DNA of 64,000 nucleotides, taken from positions 1 to 64,000 of the forward strand of contig CALMYJ010000031.1 of the NCBI GenBank assembly GCA_937873715.1, read 5' to 3'. Position numbers and translations under genes: made by a program. The notes under the pieces are model-generated. The model was not told the origin of the DNA. It saw nothing but the letters and a program-made list of their open reading frames with translations, and did not search any database. This document shows positions 28,634 through 38,070 of this stretch, piece by piece; within the stretch, counting starts at the first letter, position 1, and the number at the start of each line of letters is the position of its first letter. Origin of the DNA: an uncultured Chitinophagaceae bacterium (GTDB taxonomy: Bacteria > Bacteroidota > Bacteroidia > Chitinophagales > Chitinophagaceae).

Positions 28634-28990
28634 ATGGACGAATTAACCACAACACAACAGGAAGAGCAGCAGACCGGCAAAGCCGACAATCCCCTGCATA
28701 ACTGGAAAAAAGTGTTTAGTTATACCTGGGTGGTAAAAAACATACCCTTCTTCCTGTTTTTATCACTGCTGGCTGTGCTGTACATATACAATGGTCATTT
28801 ATCAGATAAGCTTACCCGTAAAATAAGTGCTACCGAAAAAAATATTAAGGAACTGGAATACGAATACAAAACCGTAAAAAGTGAAGTGATTTTCAGGAGC
28901 AAAGCCAGCGAGCTGGTAAAAGCGGTGGAGCCCCTGGGGCTTAAGCAAATTTCCAGGCCACCGGTAGTGCTGCAGCAGGCTGCCGAATAA
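28634..28990 (+). CDS. ftsL: FtsL-like division protein
   Basis: The 118-residue product has a cytosolic N-terminus rich in Thr/Gln/Glu, one membrane helix (about 38-55) and a periplasmic coiled-coil-like segment (KLTRKISATEKNIKELEYEY) ending in a short Pro/Gln tail. This matches the FtsL-like family of Bacteroidota, which links FtsQ with FtsW/FtsI in the divisome. Sequence similarity in this family is weak; the call rests on topology and its position between rsmH and ftsI. Confidence 0.85.
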   Translation: MDELTTTQQEEQQTGKADNPLHNWKKVFSYTWVVKNIPFFLFLSLLAVLYIYNGHLSDKLTRKISATEKNIKELEYEYKTVKSEVIFRSKASELVKAVEPLGLKQISRPPVVLQQAAE

Positions 28991-29027
28991 GTTTATCAAC
29001 ACTTTTTAGCATACGGCATTAGGTATA

Positions 29028-31163
29028 ATGGATATAAAAAAAGACATATTATGGCGGGTGTATCTCTGCTTCCTGTGCATTGCGGTGCTGGGAGTGGCAG
29101 TGTTAGGCCGGGCTTTGTATATCCAGCGTTTTGAAGGCAGCTACTGGCAAAGCATGGGCGATAGTTTGCACCAAAAGTTTGTACCACTCGATGCTGAAAG
29201 GGGATCTATTTACAGCGAAGATGGAAATATACTCAGCACATCCGTACCCATATTTGATGTGTATGTAGATTTTGGTGCCGAGGGGCTCACCGAAAAAAAT
29301 GGTAAACGATTCAGGGATAATATCGATTCACTGAGTATCGCTTTAGCCGATTTATTTGCCGACCGTACTGCAACACAATATAAAAAAGAAATGCAGCTGG
29401 CTTTTAAAGATGGCGACAGGTACTATCCGCTGAAAAAGAAAATTTCTTTTACACAGTATCAAGCGTTGCGGCAGTTACCACTGGTAAGGCAGGGCAGAAA
29501 CAAAAGCGGTTTTATTATAACAGCAAGAGACAAACGCATCAATCCCTATGTGTTGCTTGCCAACAGAACAATCGGTATCTCCAGGGATAACCCAAAAAAT
29601 AGTGTAGGCCTGGAGCAGAGTTACGATAGCCTGCTGCGTGGCACCCGTGGCCAGCGGCTCATGCGGTATGCTGCAGGCGCTTATATGCCGGTAGAAGGGC
29701 TTGAAGTAGAACCCGAAAACGGTATGGATATTATCACCACACTCGATACCTATATGCAGGATGTAGCCGAAACAGCCCTGTACAATATGCTCAGCTTCAA
29801 TAATTCGGTGCATGGTACAGCCATTGTAATGGAAACAGCTACAGGCAAAATAAAAGCTATGGCCAACCTGGGCAAACAGCCCGACGGCACTTATGCCGAA
29901 GACCTGAACTATGGTGTAGGCAAAGCTACAGAGCCAGGCTCCGTATTTAAACTGGCCACCCTTATTGCACTGCTTGAAGATAAATACGTAGATAAAAACA
30001 CTATAGTGAATTGTGAGGGTGGTGTAAAATATTTTTATGGCCTGCGTATTAAAGACTCTCACCTTGGTACCGGCGAAATAAGTGTTAAAGAAGCTTTTTT
30101 GCGCAGCAGCAATGTGGCATTTGCAAAGCTGGCCGACCAGTATTATCATACGCAGCCCTCAAAATTTGTAGCGCACCTGCATCGCTTCAGGCTCGATACC
30201 TTAACAGGTATCGACCTCACTGCAACATCAGGCAGGCCTACCATCAAATCGCCAAAAAACCGAAGCTGGGCACATACCACCATCCCCTTTATGGCGCATG
30301 GATACGAGGAACTGGTAACACCATTGCACATGCTTACATTTTACAATGCCGTGGCCAACAACGGCAGGCTGATGAAGCCTTACCTGGTAAGTGCTGTAAA
30401 GGAATATGGCGTTAATGTAAAAACAATTGAGCCTACGGTGCTGGTAGATAAAATATGCAGCGATGAAACGCTGGCACAGGCCAGGGAATGTCTTGGTGCT
30501 GTGGTAGACAGCCTGCATGGCACCGGGCGCCGGGTATTATACGATACCGCCGCAGGCTATTCCATTGCCGGTAAAACGGGTACTGCTGTTACAGCATTGG
30601 ACAATAAAGGGTACAATAAAGGCAACAAAATTTACCAGGCTTCTTTCATCGGCTACTTCCCGGCTGATAATCCTAAGTATACTATGGCAGTGGTCATACA
30701 AAATAGCCGTGAATCCAAATGGGTGTATGGAGCAGATGTGTCGGGCAGGGTGTTTAAAGAAATCAGTGATAAAATTTACAGTCGCTACCTGAGTGGAAAA
30801 AAGTACACCGCTCCAAAAGCTGCCGATACAGCGCTGCATTTGTACTATGGATTAAAAAATGATCTCTCTGCCATTTTTAGCACTGTAGGCTTACCCTACA
30901 CCGATTCGGCAACAGGGTCAGGTTACTGGAGGCTGGCAGCAATTAAGAAAAACACAACCGGTTTAACCGAAGCAAAAGGCAAAGCTGCACAGCCTTCTGC
31001 AGTACCTGATTTAACCGGTATGGGGTTAAAAGATGCCATTTACCTGGCCGAAAACGCCGGGTTTAAAGTTAGCATAGCCGGAAGGGGCAGGGTATTCAAT
31101 CAGTCGGTACCGGCTGGTACAGCATTTAAAAAAGGTCAGTCAATCACATTGTTTTTAAATTGA
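29028..31163 (+). CDS. ftsI: Division transpeptidase FtsI (PBP3) with a PASTA domain
   Basis: FtsI cross-links septal peptidoglycan. The 711-residue product has a short cytosolic end, one membrane helix (about 9-30), a dimerisation domain starting with LDAERGSIYSEDG, and a transpeptidase domain with SVFK (Ser305 nucleophile, Lys308), SSN (360-362) and KTG (516-518). Residues about 657-711 form a single PASTA domain (VPDLTGMGLKDAIYLAENAG). The PASTA end is usual in Bacteroidota. The stop codon overlaps the murE TTG start (TTGA, 31160-31163). Confidence 0.96.
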   Translation: MDIKKDILWRVYLCFLCIAVLGVAVLGRALYIQRFEGSYWQSMGDSLHQKFVPLDAERGSIYSEDGNILSTSVPIFDVYVDFGAEGLTEKNGKRFRDNIDSLSIALADLFADRTATQYKKEMQLAFKDGDRYYPLKKKISFTQYQALRQLPLVRQGRNKSGFIITARDKRINPYVLLANRTIGISRDNPKNSVGLEQSYDSLLRGTRGQRLMRYAAGAYMPVEGLEVEPENGMDIITTLDTYMQDVAETALYNMLSFNNSVHGTAIVMETATGKIKAMANLGKQPDGTYAEDLNYGVGKATEPGSVFKLATLIALLEDKYVDKNTIVNCEGGVKYFYGLRIKDSHLGTGEISVKEAFLRSSNVAFAKLADQYYHTQPSKFVAHLHRFRLDTLTGIDLTATSGRPTIKSPKNRSWAHTTIPFMAHGYEELVTPLHMLTFYNAVANNGRLMKPYLVSAVKEYGVNVKTIEPTVLVDKICSDETLAQARECLGAVVDSLHGTGRRVLYDTAAGYSIAGKTGTAVTALDNKGYNKGNKIYQASFIGYFPADNPKYTMAVVIQNSRESKWVYGADVSGRVFKEISDKIYSRYLSGKKYTAPKAADTALHLYYGLKNDLSAIFSTVGLPYTDSATGSGYWRLAAIKKNTTGLTEAKGKAAQPSAVPDLTGMGLKDAIYLAENAGFKVSIAGRGRVFNQSVPAGTAFKKGQSITLFLN

Positions 31164-32623
31164 TTTTACAGGATATACTATATAAGGTAAACATTCGCTC
31201 GGTAGCCGGCAGCACAGGTGTGGCTGTACAAAGCCTGCAGGCCGATTCCCGTAAGGTTACACCGGGTGCATGCTTTATTGCAATCAATGGTACGGTTACC
31301 AACGGGCACGAGTATATTAATACAGCCATACAAAATGGTGCTGTAGCCATAGTATGCGAAGTGCTGCCTGCTCACATGCCTGCTTCAGTAACATGGATAC
31401 AGGTACAAAACAGTGCTGAGGCAGCGGCTTGTATGGCACATAATTTTTATCACAGCCCTTCTTTGCAGGTAAAGCTGGTAGGCGTAACCGGTACCAATGG
31501 TAAAACAACTGTTGCTACGTTGCTGTGGAAACTTTTTTCTGCCCTTGGATTTAAATGCGGCTTAATCAGTACCGTACAAAACCAGTCTGGCAGCACCATT
31601 ATACCGGCAACGCATACTACACCCGATGCCATTAACCTAAGCGCCCTGCTCAGGCAGATGGCCGATGATAACTGCCGGTACGTATTTATGGAGTGCAGCA
31701 GCCATGCCATACACCAGCATCGTATTGCAGGTTTAAAATTTGAAGGGGCATTATTTACAAATATTTCTCACGATCACCTGGACTATCATAAAACCTTTGA
31801 AGAATATATACGGGTAAAAAAATCATGGTTCGACAGCTTACCCTCAACTGCATTTGCTATTAGTAATGCTGATGATAAGCGTGGCGCAGTGATGTTGCAA
31901 AATACGGCAGCCAAAAAAATGTATTACAGCCTTAAAACAATGGCTGATTTTAAAGGAAAAATTTTGGATAACAGCCTTACAGGCCTGCACATGATGGTGA
32001 ATGACCAGGAAGTTTATTTCCGGCTCATTGGCGCATTTAATGCTTACAACCTGCTGGCTGTATACGGTGCAGCTGTAATGCTTGGGCAGGATAAACAGGA
32101 TGTATTGCAGGCGCTCAGCAATATAGATGGTGCCGAAGGCAGGTTCGATTATACGGTGAGCAGAAACGAAAAAGTAATTGGCATAATAGACTATGCCCAC
32201 ACACCTGATGCATTGCTGAATGTATTGGCTACAATTAAAAATCTGAAACAGGGTAATGAGCATGTTATTACCGTGGTAGGTTGTGGTGGCGACAGGGATA
32301 AAACCAAAAGGCCAGTGATGGCCGAAGTAGCCTGTGAATACAGCGACAGGGTAATATTTACTTCCGATAACCCACGCAGTGAGGATGCTTTGCAAATATT
32401 AAAGGATATGGAAGCCGGCGTGAACGTAGTTGCCCGTAAAAAATACATATCCATTGCCGATAGGAAGGAAGCTATCAAAACAGCCGTGAGCCTGGCACAG
32501 CAGCAGGATATAGTACTGGTAGCCGGGAAAGGGCATGAAAAGTACCAGGAAATAAAAGGCGTTAAATATGCTTTTGATGATAAGCAGGTATTGAACGAAA
32601 TGTTTGACCTGCTTGAAAAATAA
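31160..32623 (+). CDS. murE: UDP-MurNAc-tripeptide synthetase MurE
   Basis: MurE adds the third amino acid to the muropeptide precursor. The 487-residue product starts at TTG 31160, overlapping the ftsI stop by four bases, and reads ILQDILYKVNI as in relatives; no ATG is suitable. It has the ATP loop GVTGTNGKTTVATL, the carbamylated-Lys region and the substrate motif DNPR (TSDNPRSED), which indicates meso-diaminopimelate rather than lysine. It belongs to the tight dcw operon. Confidence 0.95.
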   Translation: MILQDILYKVNIRSVAGSTGVAVQSLQADSRKVTPGACFIAINGTVTNGHEYINTAIQNGAVAIVCEVLPAHMPASVTWIQVQNSAEAAACMAHNFYHSPSLQVKLVGVTGTNGKTTVATLLWKLFSALGFKCGLISTVQNQSGSTIIPATHTTPDAINLSALLRQMADDNCRYVFMECSSHAIHQHRIAGLKFEGALFTNISHDHLDYHKTFEEYIRVKKSWFDSLPSTAFAISNADDKRGAVMLQNTAAKKMYYSLKTMADFKGKILDNSLTGLHMMVNDQEVYFRLIGAFNAYNLLAVYGAAVMLGQDKQDVLQALSNIDGAEGRFDYTVSRNEKVIGIIDYAHTPDALLNVLATIKNLKQGNEHVITVVGCGGDRDKTKRPVMAEVACEYSDRVIFTSDNPRSEDALQILKDMEAGVNVVARKKYISIADRKEAIKTAVSLAQQQDIVLVAGKGHEKYQEIKGVKYAFDDKQVLNEMFDLLEK

Positions 32624-32694
32624 TGGATAGCATTTTAAAGCATGCTACGGTAAACCAAAAAGCTTAAGTAAATCAGTATAATAAAGTAAAAGAT

Positions 32695-33993
32695 ATGTTG
32701 TATCACCTGTTTGATTGGTTAACGAACAACTGGAGCAACCCGGTATTCCCGGGCAGCGGCCTGTTCAAGTTTATCACATTCAGGGTGATGCTGGCTGTTT
32801 TATTAAGTCTTGTAATTACTACCGTGTTTGGTAAAAAGCTAATTGTTTTCCTGCAAAAAAAGCAGTTGGGCGAAAGTGTAAGAGATTTGGGCCTTGCAGG
32901 CGAAGCACAAAAAAAAGGAACGCCTACAATGGGCGGCATCATTATTATCCTGGCCATCATTGTGCCCACCATTTTGCTGGCCGATTTGCATAAAACCTAT
33001 ATCCGCCTGATGTTGCTGTGTACCGTATGGCTGGGTATGATTGGTTTTATCGACGATTATTTAAAAATAAGGGCTAAGCGCCTGGCACAACAGAAAGGCA
33101 TAGCCTATAAAAAAAGTGACAGCGACGGCCTTGCCGGACGGTTTAAAATTGTAGGGCAGGTGGTACTTGGGCTAATCGTAGGCGTTACGCTTTATTTTAG
33201 CCCCAACGTTACAGTAAAGCGTGAAAAGATGCCGGCGGCCAACATCATACAGCCCGGCGAAAAAAAGCTGAACGAAGAAACATTGATATTGGATGGTAAA
33301 GAGCACCGGTTTGTAACGGTAAAAACACCCATCACCACCATTCCTTTTGTAAAAGGGCATGAGTTTAATTATGCCAAGCTGTTGCCTGAAAGCTGGGAAC
33401 AGTATACCTACATCGTGTACATCCTTATTGTAATATTTATTGTAACAGCAGTGAGCAATGGCGCCAACATCACCGATGGGCTTGATGGATTGGCAACCGG
33501 CGTTAGTGCCATCATAGGTATTTGCCTGGGCATATTCGCCTACGTTAGCGGCAACCTGCGCTTTGCAGAGTACCTCAATATTATGTACATACCCAACCTT
33601 GGTGAATTATCCATTTTTATAGCTGCATTTGTGGGGGCCTGTATTGGATTTTTATGGTACAATGCTTACCCGGCGCAGGTTTTTATGGGAGATACCGGCA
33701 GCCTGGCACTGGGTGGCATCATCGCTGCACTGGCCATCATTGTTCGAAAAGAATTGCTGATACCTTTTTTCTGTTTTGTGTTCCTGGTAGAAAACCTGAG
33801 TGTAATGCTGCAGGTGAGTTACTTCAAGTACACTAAACGAAAATATGGAGAGGGGCGGCGCATATTTTTAATGAGCCCCCTGCATCATCATTATCAAAAA
33901 CTGGGTTACCACGAAAGCAAAATAGCAGTTCGCTTTTGGATAGTAACAATACTTAGCGTAGTGATGGCAATTGTAACGCTTAAGCTTAGGTGA
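32695..33993 (+). CDS. mraY: Phospho-MurNAc-pentapeptide translocase MraY
   Basis: MraY makes lipid I by transferring phospho-MurNAc-pentapeptide to undecaprenyl phosphate. The 432-residue product is a ten-helix membrane protein with the catalytic motifs [22 protein letters not shown] and [13 protein letters not shown]. It is about 70 residues longer than E. coli MraY; the extra part lies between helices after SPNVTVKRE and contains a hydrophilic loop, a feature shared by Bacteroidota MraY. It is followed by a 281-base spacer with a duplicated segment. Confidence 0.96.
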   Translation: MLYHLFDWLTNNWSNPVFPGSGLFKFITFRVMLAVLLSLVITTVFGKKLIVFLQKKQLGESVRDLGLAGEAQKKGTPTMGGIIIILAIIVPTILLADLHKTYIRLMLLCTVWLGMIGFIDDYLKIRAKRLAQQKGIAYKKSDSDGLAGRFKIVGQVVLGLIVGVTLYFSPNVTVKREKMPAANIIQPGEKKLNEETLILDGKEHRFVTVKTPITTIPFVKGHEFNYAKLLPESWEQYTYIVYILIVIFIVTAVSNGANITDGLDGLATGVSAIIGICLGIFAYVSGNLRFAEYLNIMYIPNLGELSIFIAAFVGACIGFLWYNAYPAQVFMGDTGSLALGGIIAALAIIVRKELLIPFFCFVFLVENLSVMLQVSYFKYTKRKYGEGRRIFLMSPLHHHYQKLGYHESKIAVRFWIVTILSVVMAIVTLKLR

Positions 33994-34049
33994 TAATTTA
34001 TAGGAATAACCGATACTGTACCTTATTTGAAATAACATACCAATGAAGA

Positions 34050-34272
34050 ACCGGCCACTGCCAGCCAGTGCGTACAATTTGACAACTAACCTGTTAAATT
34101 CTATGCTCTTGAAAAACCATTTTTAAAAACGCATTGAGCAAAAAGGCATTAAGTCTCAAACCCCTGAAAAACCAAACCATTGCCCCGTGCAATGCTGTAC
34201 AAGATGGATGCTAACCTGTTAAATTCTATCTTTTGAAAAACCTTTTTTATTAACAGGAAACCATTTGAGCAA
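34050..34272 (+). repeat. Imperfect direct duplication upstream of murD
   Basis: Two copies of a segment of about 75-95 bases lie at roughly 34050-34142 and 34172-34272. Their best-preserved cores are the shared CTAACCTGTTAAATTCTAT, then TGAAAAACC and TTGAGCAA. The second copy ends at the murD start codon. The spacer is otherwise non-coding. Confidence 0.7.
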
Positions 34273-34274
34273 CT

Positions 34275-35615
34275 GTGGCAAAACGCATGTTGATACTGGG
34301 AGCAGGCGAAAGCGGTATTGGCGCTGCCTTACTGGCAAAGCAGCAGGGCTATGATGTATTTGTAAGCGATGGTGGCAGCATTAAGCAGGCGTATAAAGAA
34401 GAGTTGGAGCATCACCAGATTGCTTACGAAGCCGGCGGCCACACCGAAGCGCTTATATTAAGTGCCACCGAAGTAATGAAAAGCCCCGGCATACCCGAAA
34501 CACATGCGCTGGTAAAGCAGCTAAGGGAAAAAGGGATACCGGTAATCAGCGAAATAGAACTGGCCTACCGGTACAAAGGCAACAGCAGGATCATTGGCAT
34601 TACGGGAACAAACGGTAAAACCACCACCACATCGCTTATATACCACATCTGTAAGCATGGCGGTGCCGATTGTGCACTGGTAGGTAACATTGGTTACTCC
34701 TTTGCCCGGCAGGTGGCGGTGGCACCCAAAGCATTGTATGTAGTGGAAATAAGTTCATTTCAGTTGGATGATATTCACCAGTTCAGGCCGGATGTAGCCG
34801 TGCTCACAAACATTACCGAAGATCACTTAGACCGGTACGATTACAAAATGGAGCATTACATCAGCAGCAAGTTCCGTATCGTCATGAACCAGCAGGAAGA
34901 AGATGTATTTATTTATAACATCGACGACGAAGTAACAGCAAATAACATAAACAGGTATCCCATTAAATCAACCTTATATCCAATCACCATGTCCAAAGAA
35001 CTGCCAAAAGGAGCGTATATGCGAAATGCAGAGTTGCACCTCAAATGGAAAACAGAAGAAGTTCAAATGAATATCAAAGATTTTGCAATTAAAGGAAAAC
35101 ACAATTATTACAACAGTATGGCAGCAGGATTAGCCGCAGCAGCGGTAGAAATTAAAAAAGAAAGAATCAGGGAAGCATTACAAACCTTCCAAAGCCTCGA
35201 ACACCGTATGGAACCCGTAGCCACTATCAGGGGTGTAGAGTTCATCAACGACAGTAAGGGTACCAATGTGAACAGTACATGGTTTGCACTGGAGAGTATG
35301 GAAAAGCCCGTAATACTTATACTGGGCGGAGTAGATAAGGGCAATGACTATTCCATCCTGAAAAATCTTGTAAAAGAAAAAGTAAAAGCCATTGTTTGTA
35401 TGGGGCTCGATAACCGGAAAATTCATGAGGCTTTTGGTGATGTGGTAGCATTGATGGTAAACACAACTTCGGCCGAAGAGGCCGTAAAATCTGCTTTTCA
35501 TTTTGCGGATAAAGGCGATGTGGTACTCTTAAGCCCGGCCTGTGCCAGCTTCGACCTGTTTAAAAATTATGAAGACAGGGGTAACCAGTTTAAAAAAGCC
35601 GTGAAAGAATTATAA
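34275..35615 (+). CDS. murD: UDP-MurNAc-L-alanine:D-glutamate ligase MurD
   Basis: MurD adds D-glutamate to UDP-MurNAc-L-Ala in the cytosol. The 446-residue product starts at GTG 34275 and has the N-terminal Rossmann-like ILGAGESGIGAALLAKQQG, the ATP loop GITGTNGKTTTTSLI, the HLDRYD segment and the C-terminal LLSPACASFDLFKNYEDRG, diagnostic for MurD. A duplicated segment ends directly before the start codon. The ftsW ATG follows three bases after the stop. Confidence 0.96.
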   Translation: MAKRMLILGAGESGIGAALLAKQQGYDVFVSDGGSIKQAYKEELEHHQIAYEAGGHTEALILSATEVMKSPGIPETHALVKQLREKGIPVISEIELAYRYKGNSRIIGITGTNGKTTTTSLIYHICKHGGADCALVGNIGYSFARQVAVAPKALYVVEISSFQLDDIHQFRPDVAVLTNITEDHLDRYDYKMEHYISSKFRIVMNQQEEDVFIYNIDDEVTANNINRYPIKSTLYPITMSKELPKGAYMRNAELHLKWKTEEVQMNIKDFAIKGKHNYYNSMAAGLAAAAVEIKKERIREALQTFQSLEHRMEPVATIRGVEFINDSKGTNVNSTWFALESMEKPVILILGGVDKGNDYSILKNLVKEKVKAIVCMGLDNRKIHEAFGDVVALMVNTTSAEEAVKSAFHFADKGDVVLLSPACASFDLFKNYEDRGNQFKKAVKEL

Positions 35616-35618
35616 GTA

Positions 35619-36914
35619 ATGATAGAAACCAAAAATACCATATCAGGCACTTTATTCAGTCCGCTCAGGGAATTGGGTGATATGAATGTGAGTACCAACC
35701 TGGCCAGCAAAACAAAAGGCGACCGGGTGATATGGGCTATTGTGATTATCCTTACACTCATGAGCCTGCTGGCAGTGTACAGCAGTACCGGCTCGCTGGC
35801 ATACAAGTATAGCAAAAGCACAGAAAGTTTCCTGTTCAAACAGTTTGCCTTTATAGTAATCGGTGTACTGATAATATATTTTGCACACCGGGTAAATTAT
35901 ACCATCTATTCCCGGATAGCACTGATACTATTTTTAATATCTGTGCCCCTGCTGGTGTATACTTACTTTTTTGGTACAAAGCTTAATGAAGGCAGCCGCT
36001 GGATTACTTTGCCCGTATTGAATATGACTTTCCAAACATCCGATTTGGCAAAGCTTTCTTTATTCATGTATCTCAGCCGCATGCTTAGCCGTAAACAGTC
36101 GGTGATTAAAGATTTTAAAAAAGGGTTTCTGCCCATCATTATACCGGTGGCCATCATTTGTTTGTTAATAGCGCCGGCCAACTTATCTACAGCTATACTG
36201 GTGGGTGGTACCAGCCTGCTGCTGATGTTTATTGGCAGGGTTAGTACAAAGCATATACTGGTAACAATTTTTATTGCATTGATACCTGTAGCATTGCTGG
36301 TAGGCGTTGCCGTAAGTTATTACGATAAGGAAACAAGGCGGCAGGAAGAATTGCCTGCCCTCTTATCTGCAGGCCGTGTACCTACATGGATTGGCAGGAT
36401 ACAAACATTTGTATATGGCAGTAAAGACGACCATAGTGAAAAAATGTACCAAATCAACCAGGCCAAAATTGCTATAGCAAGCGGTGGCTGGCTGGGCCTT
36501 GGGCCGGGCAATAGCCGGGCAAGAAATTTTTTGCCACATTCTTACAGCGACTTTATTTATGCCATCATTTTAGAGGAGTATGGGTTTATCGGCGGTGCAT
36601 TTATCGTGTTTATTTACCTGCTTTTTTTATTCAGGTGTATACGGCTTTACCGCAAATGTCCCTTTGCATTTGGTGCATTCCTGGCCCTGGCCCTGGGCTT
36701 TACCCTGGCCATACAGGCTATTGTAAATATGGCGGTAAACGTTAACCTTTTTCCAAATACCGGGGTTACGTTACCGTTAGTGAGTATGGGTGGCAGCAGT
36801 TTTTTATTTACCTGCCTTGCAGTGGGTATAGTATTAAGCGTGGCAAGAAATGTGGAACAGCTTGAAGGTAAAACCGCCGCTGTTGAAACAGGTAACCATC
36901 AAACAACGGCATAG
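35619..36914 (+). CDS. ftsW: Septal peptidoglycan polymerase FtsW
   Basis: FtsW is the SEDS-family glycosyltransferase that polymerises septal glycan with FtsI. The 431-residue product has about ten membrane helices and the SEDS blocks: VYSSTGSLAYKY, NEGSRWITLPVLNMTFQTSD, the KMYQINQAKIAIASGGWLG loop with GPGNSRARNFLPHSYSDFI, and TGVTLPLVSMGGSS. The ATG at 35619 lies three bases after murD; an internal ATG at 35682 would also give a plausible cytosolic N-terminus. Confidence 0.95.
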   Translation: MIETKNTISGTLFSPLRELGDMNVSTNLASKTKGDRVIWAIVIILTLMSLLAVYSSTGSLAYKYSKSTESFLFKQFAFIVIGVLIIYFAHRVNYTIYSRIALILFLISVPLLVYTYFFGTKLNEGSRWITLPVLNMTFQTSDLAKLSLFMYLSRMLSRKQSVIKDFKKGFLPIIIPVAIICLLIAPANLSTAILVGGTSLLLMFIGRVSTKHILVTIFIALIPVALLVGVAVSYYDKETRRQEELPALLSAGRVPTWIGRIQTFVYGSKDDHSEKMYQINQAKIAIASGGWLGLGPGNSRARNFLPHSYSDFIYAIILEEYGFIGGAFIVFIYLLFLFRCIRLYRKCPFAFGAFLALALGFTLAIQAIVNMAVNVNLFPNTGVTLPLVSMGGSSFLFTCLAVGIVLSVARNVEQLEGKTAAVETGNHQTTA

Positions 36915-36930
36915 CATAATCAGCAGCGCA

Positions 36931-38070
36931 ATGAATGATATACGGCATATAGTTATGGATAATGATGCAGGCCAAAAGCGCATACCGGTTATTATGGCTG
37001 GTGGAGGTACCGGCGGGCACATTTTTCCGGCTATTGCAATTGCCAATGCGATTAAGAAAGCAGCACCCGGCGCCGATATTTTATTTGTAGGGGCTAAAGG
37101 AAAAATGGAAATGGAAAAAGTGCCGCAGGCAGGGTACAATATCGAAGGCCTCGATATTGCCGGGTTCAACAGGAGTTCTTTGATAAAAAATATTACACTG
37201 CCCTTTAAGCTTTTTAAAAGTTTTTTGCAGGTGCGTAAAATTTTTAAGCAGTTCCGTCCTGTGGCCGCAATTGGTGTGGGCGGATACTCCAGCTTCCCGG
37301 TATTACGCTATGCACAGGCCAGTGGAATAAAAACTTTTATCCACGAAAGCAATTCGTTTGCCGGTAAAAGCAATATCCTGCTGGGCAAAAAAGCTACCCG
37401 GGTTTTTGTAGCCATAGATGGAATGGAACAGTTTTTTCCAGCCGACAAAATCACCATTTCGGGCAACCCGGTTAGGGAAAATATTGCCCGTAATACCATT
37501 GGCAGGGAAGAAGCCTTAAAGTTTTTTGGCCTCAACCCAGCAAAAAAAACTGTACTGTCCATCGGCGGAAGCCTGGGCGCAAAAAGTATTAATGAGGCGC
37601 TGGAAAAAAATATTGATGCCTTTGATCAAAACAACCTGCAACTCATTTGGCAAACGGGTAAGCCATTTGCTGAAAGAGGAAAAAAATGCAGCCAGGGACG
37701 AAGCAACCTGTGGGTGGGAGATTTTATACAGCAGATGCATTATGCATTTGCGGCAGCCGACGTAATTATCAGCAGGAGTGGTGCCATGAGTGTTGCCGAA
37801 TTGTGTGTGCAAAAAAAAGCGGTTTTGTTTGTGCCCTATCCCTTTGCTGCCGAAGACCATCAAACGGTGAATGCAAAAAAACTGGCAGACAGGAACGCTG
37901 CCCTGCTGATTAAAGATGCAGAGACAATGGAGAAGCTGGTGCCCGCCATTATTGCACTGGCCGGCGATGAAAAAAAACAAGAGCAATTAAAAGCCAATAT
38001 AGCGCCACTTGGTATTACTGATGCAGATACAGTTATCGCAAAAGAAATACTGGCGCACATAAACAGATGA
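36931..38070 (+). CDS. murG: UDP-GlcNAc transferase MurG
   Basis: MurG adds GlcNAc to lipid I to make lipid II on the inner face of the membrane. I start it at ATG 36931, after the ftsW stop, giving 379 residues; an open frame extends back to 36850 inside ftsW but matches nothing, and ATG 36955 is a possible alternative. The product has the donor loop MAGGGTGGHIFPAIAIA, GVGGYSSFPVLRYAQ, IHESNSFAGKSN and the C-terminal SRSGAMSVAELCVQKKAVL, which binds UDP-GlcNAc. It overlaps murC by ATGA at 38067-38070. Confidence 0.95.
   Translation: MNDIRHIVMDNDAGQKRIPVIMAGGGTGGHIFPAIAIANAIKKAAPGADILFVGAKGKMEMEKVPQAGYNIEGLDIAGFNRSSLIKNITLPFKLFKSFLQVRKIFKQFRPVAAIGVGGYSSFPVLRYAQASGIKTFIHESNSFAGKSNILLGKKATRVFVAIDGMEQFFPADKITISGNPVRENIARNTIGREEALKFFGLNPAKKTVLSIGGSLGAKSINEALEKNIDAFDQNNLQLIWQTGKPFAERGKKCSQGRSNLWVGDFIQQMHYAFAAADVIISRSGAMSVAELCVQKKAVLFVPYPFAAEDHQTVNAKKLADRNAALLIKDAETMEKLVPAIIALAGDEKKQEQLKANIAPLGITDADTVIAKEILAHINR

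Noticed and set aside
29475..30149. 224-residue open frame antisense to ftsI
   Set aside because: It is a shadow of the ftsI transpeptidase region, without recognisable domains or a promoter.
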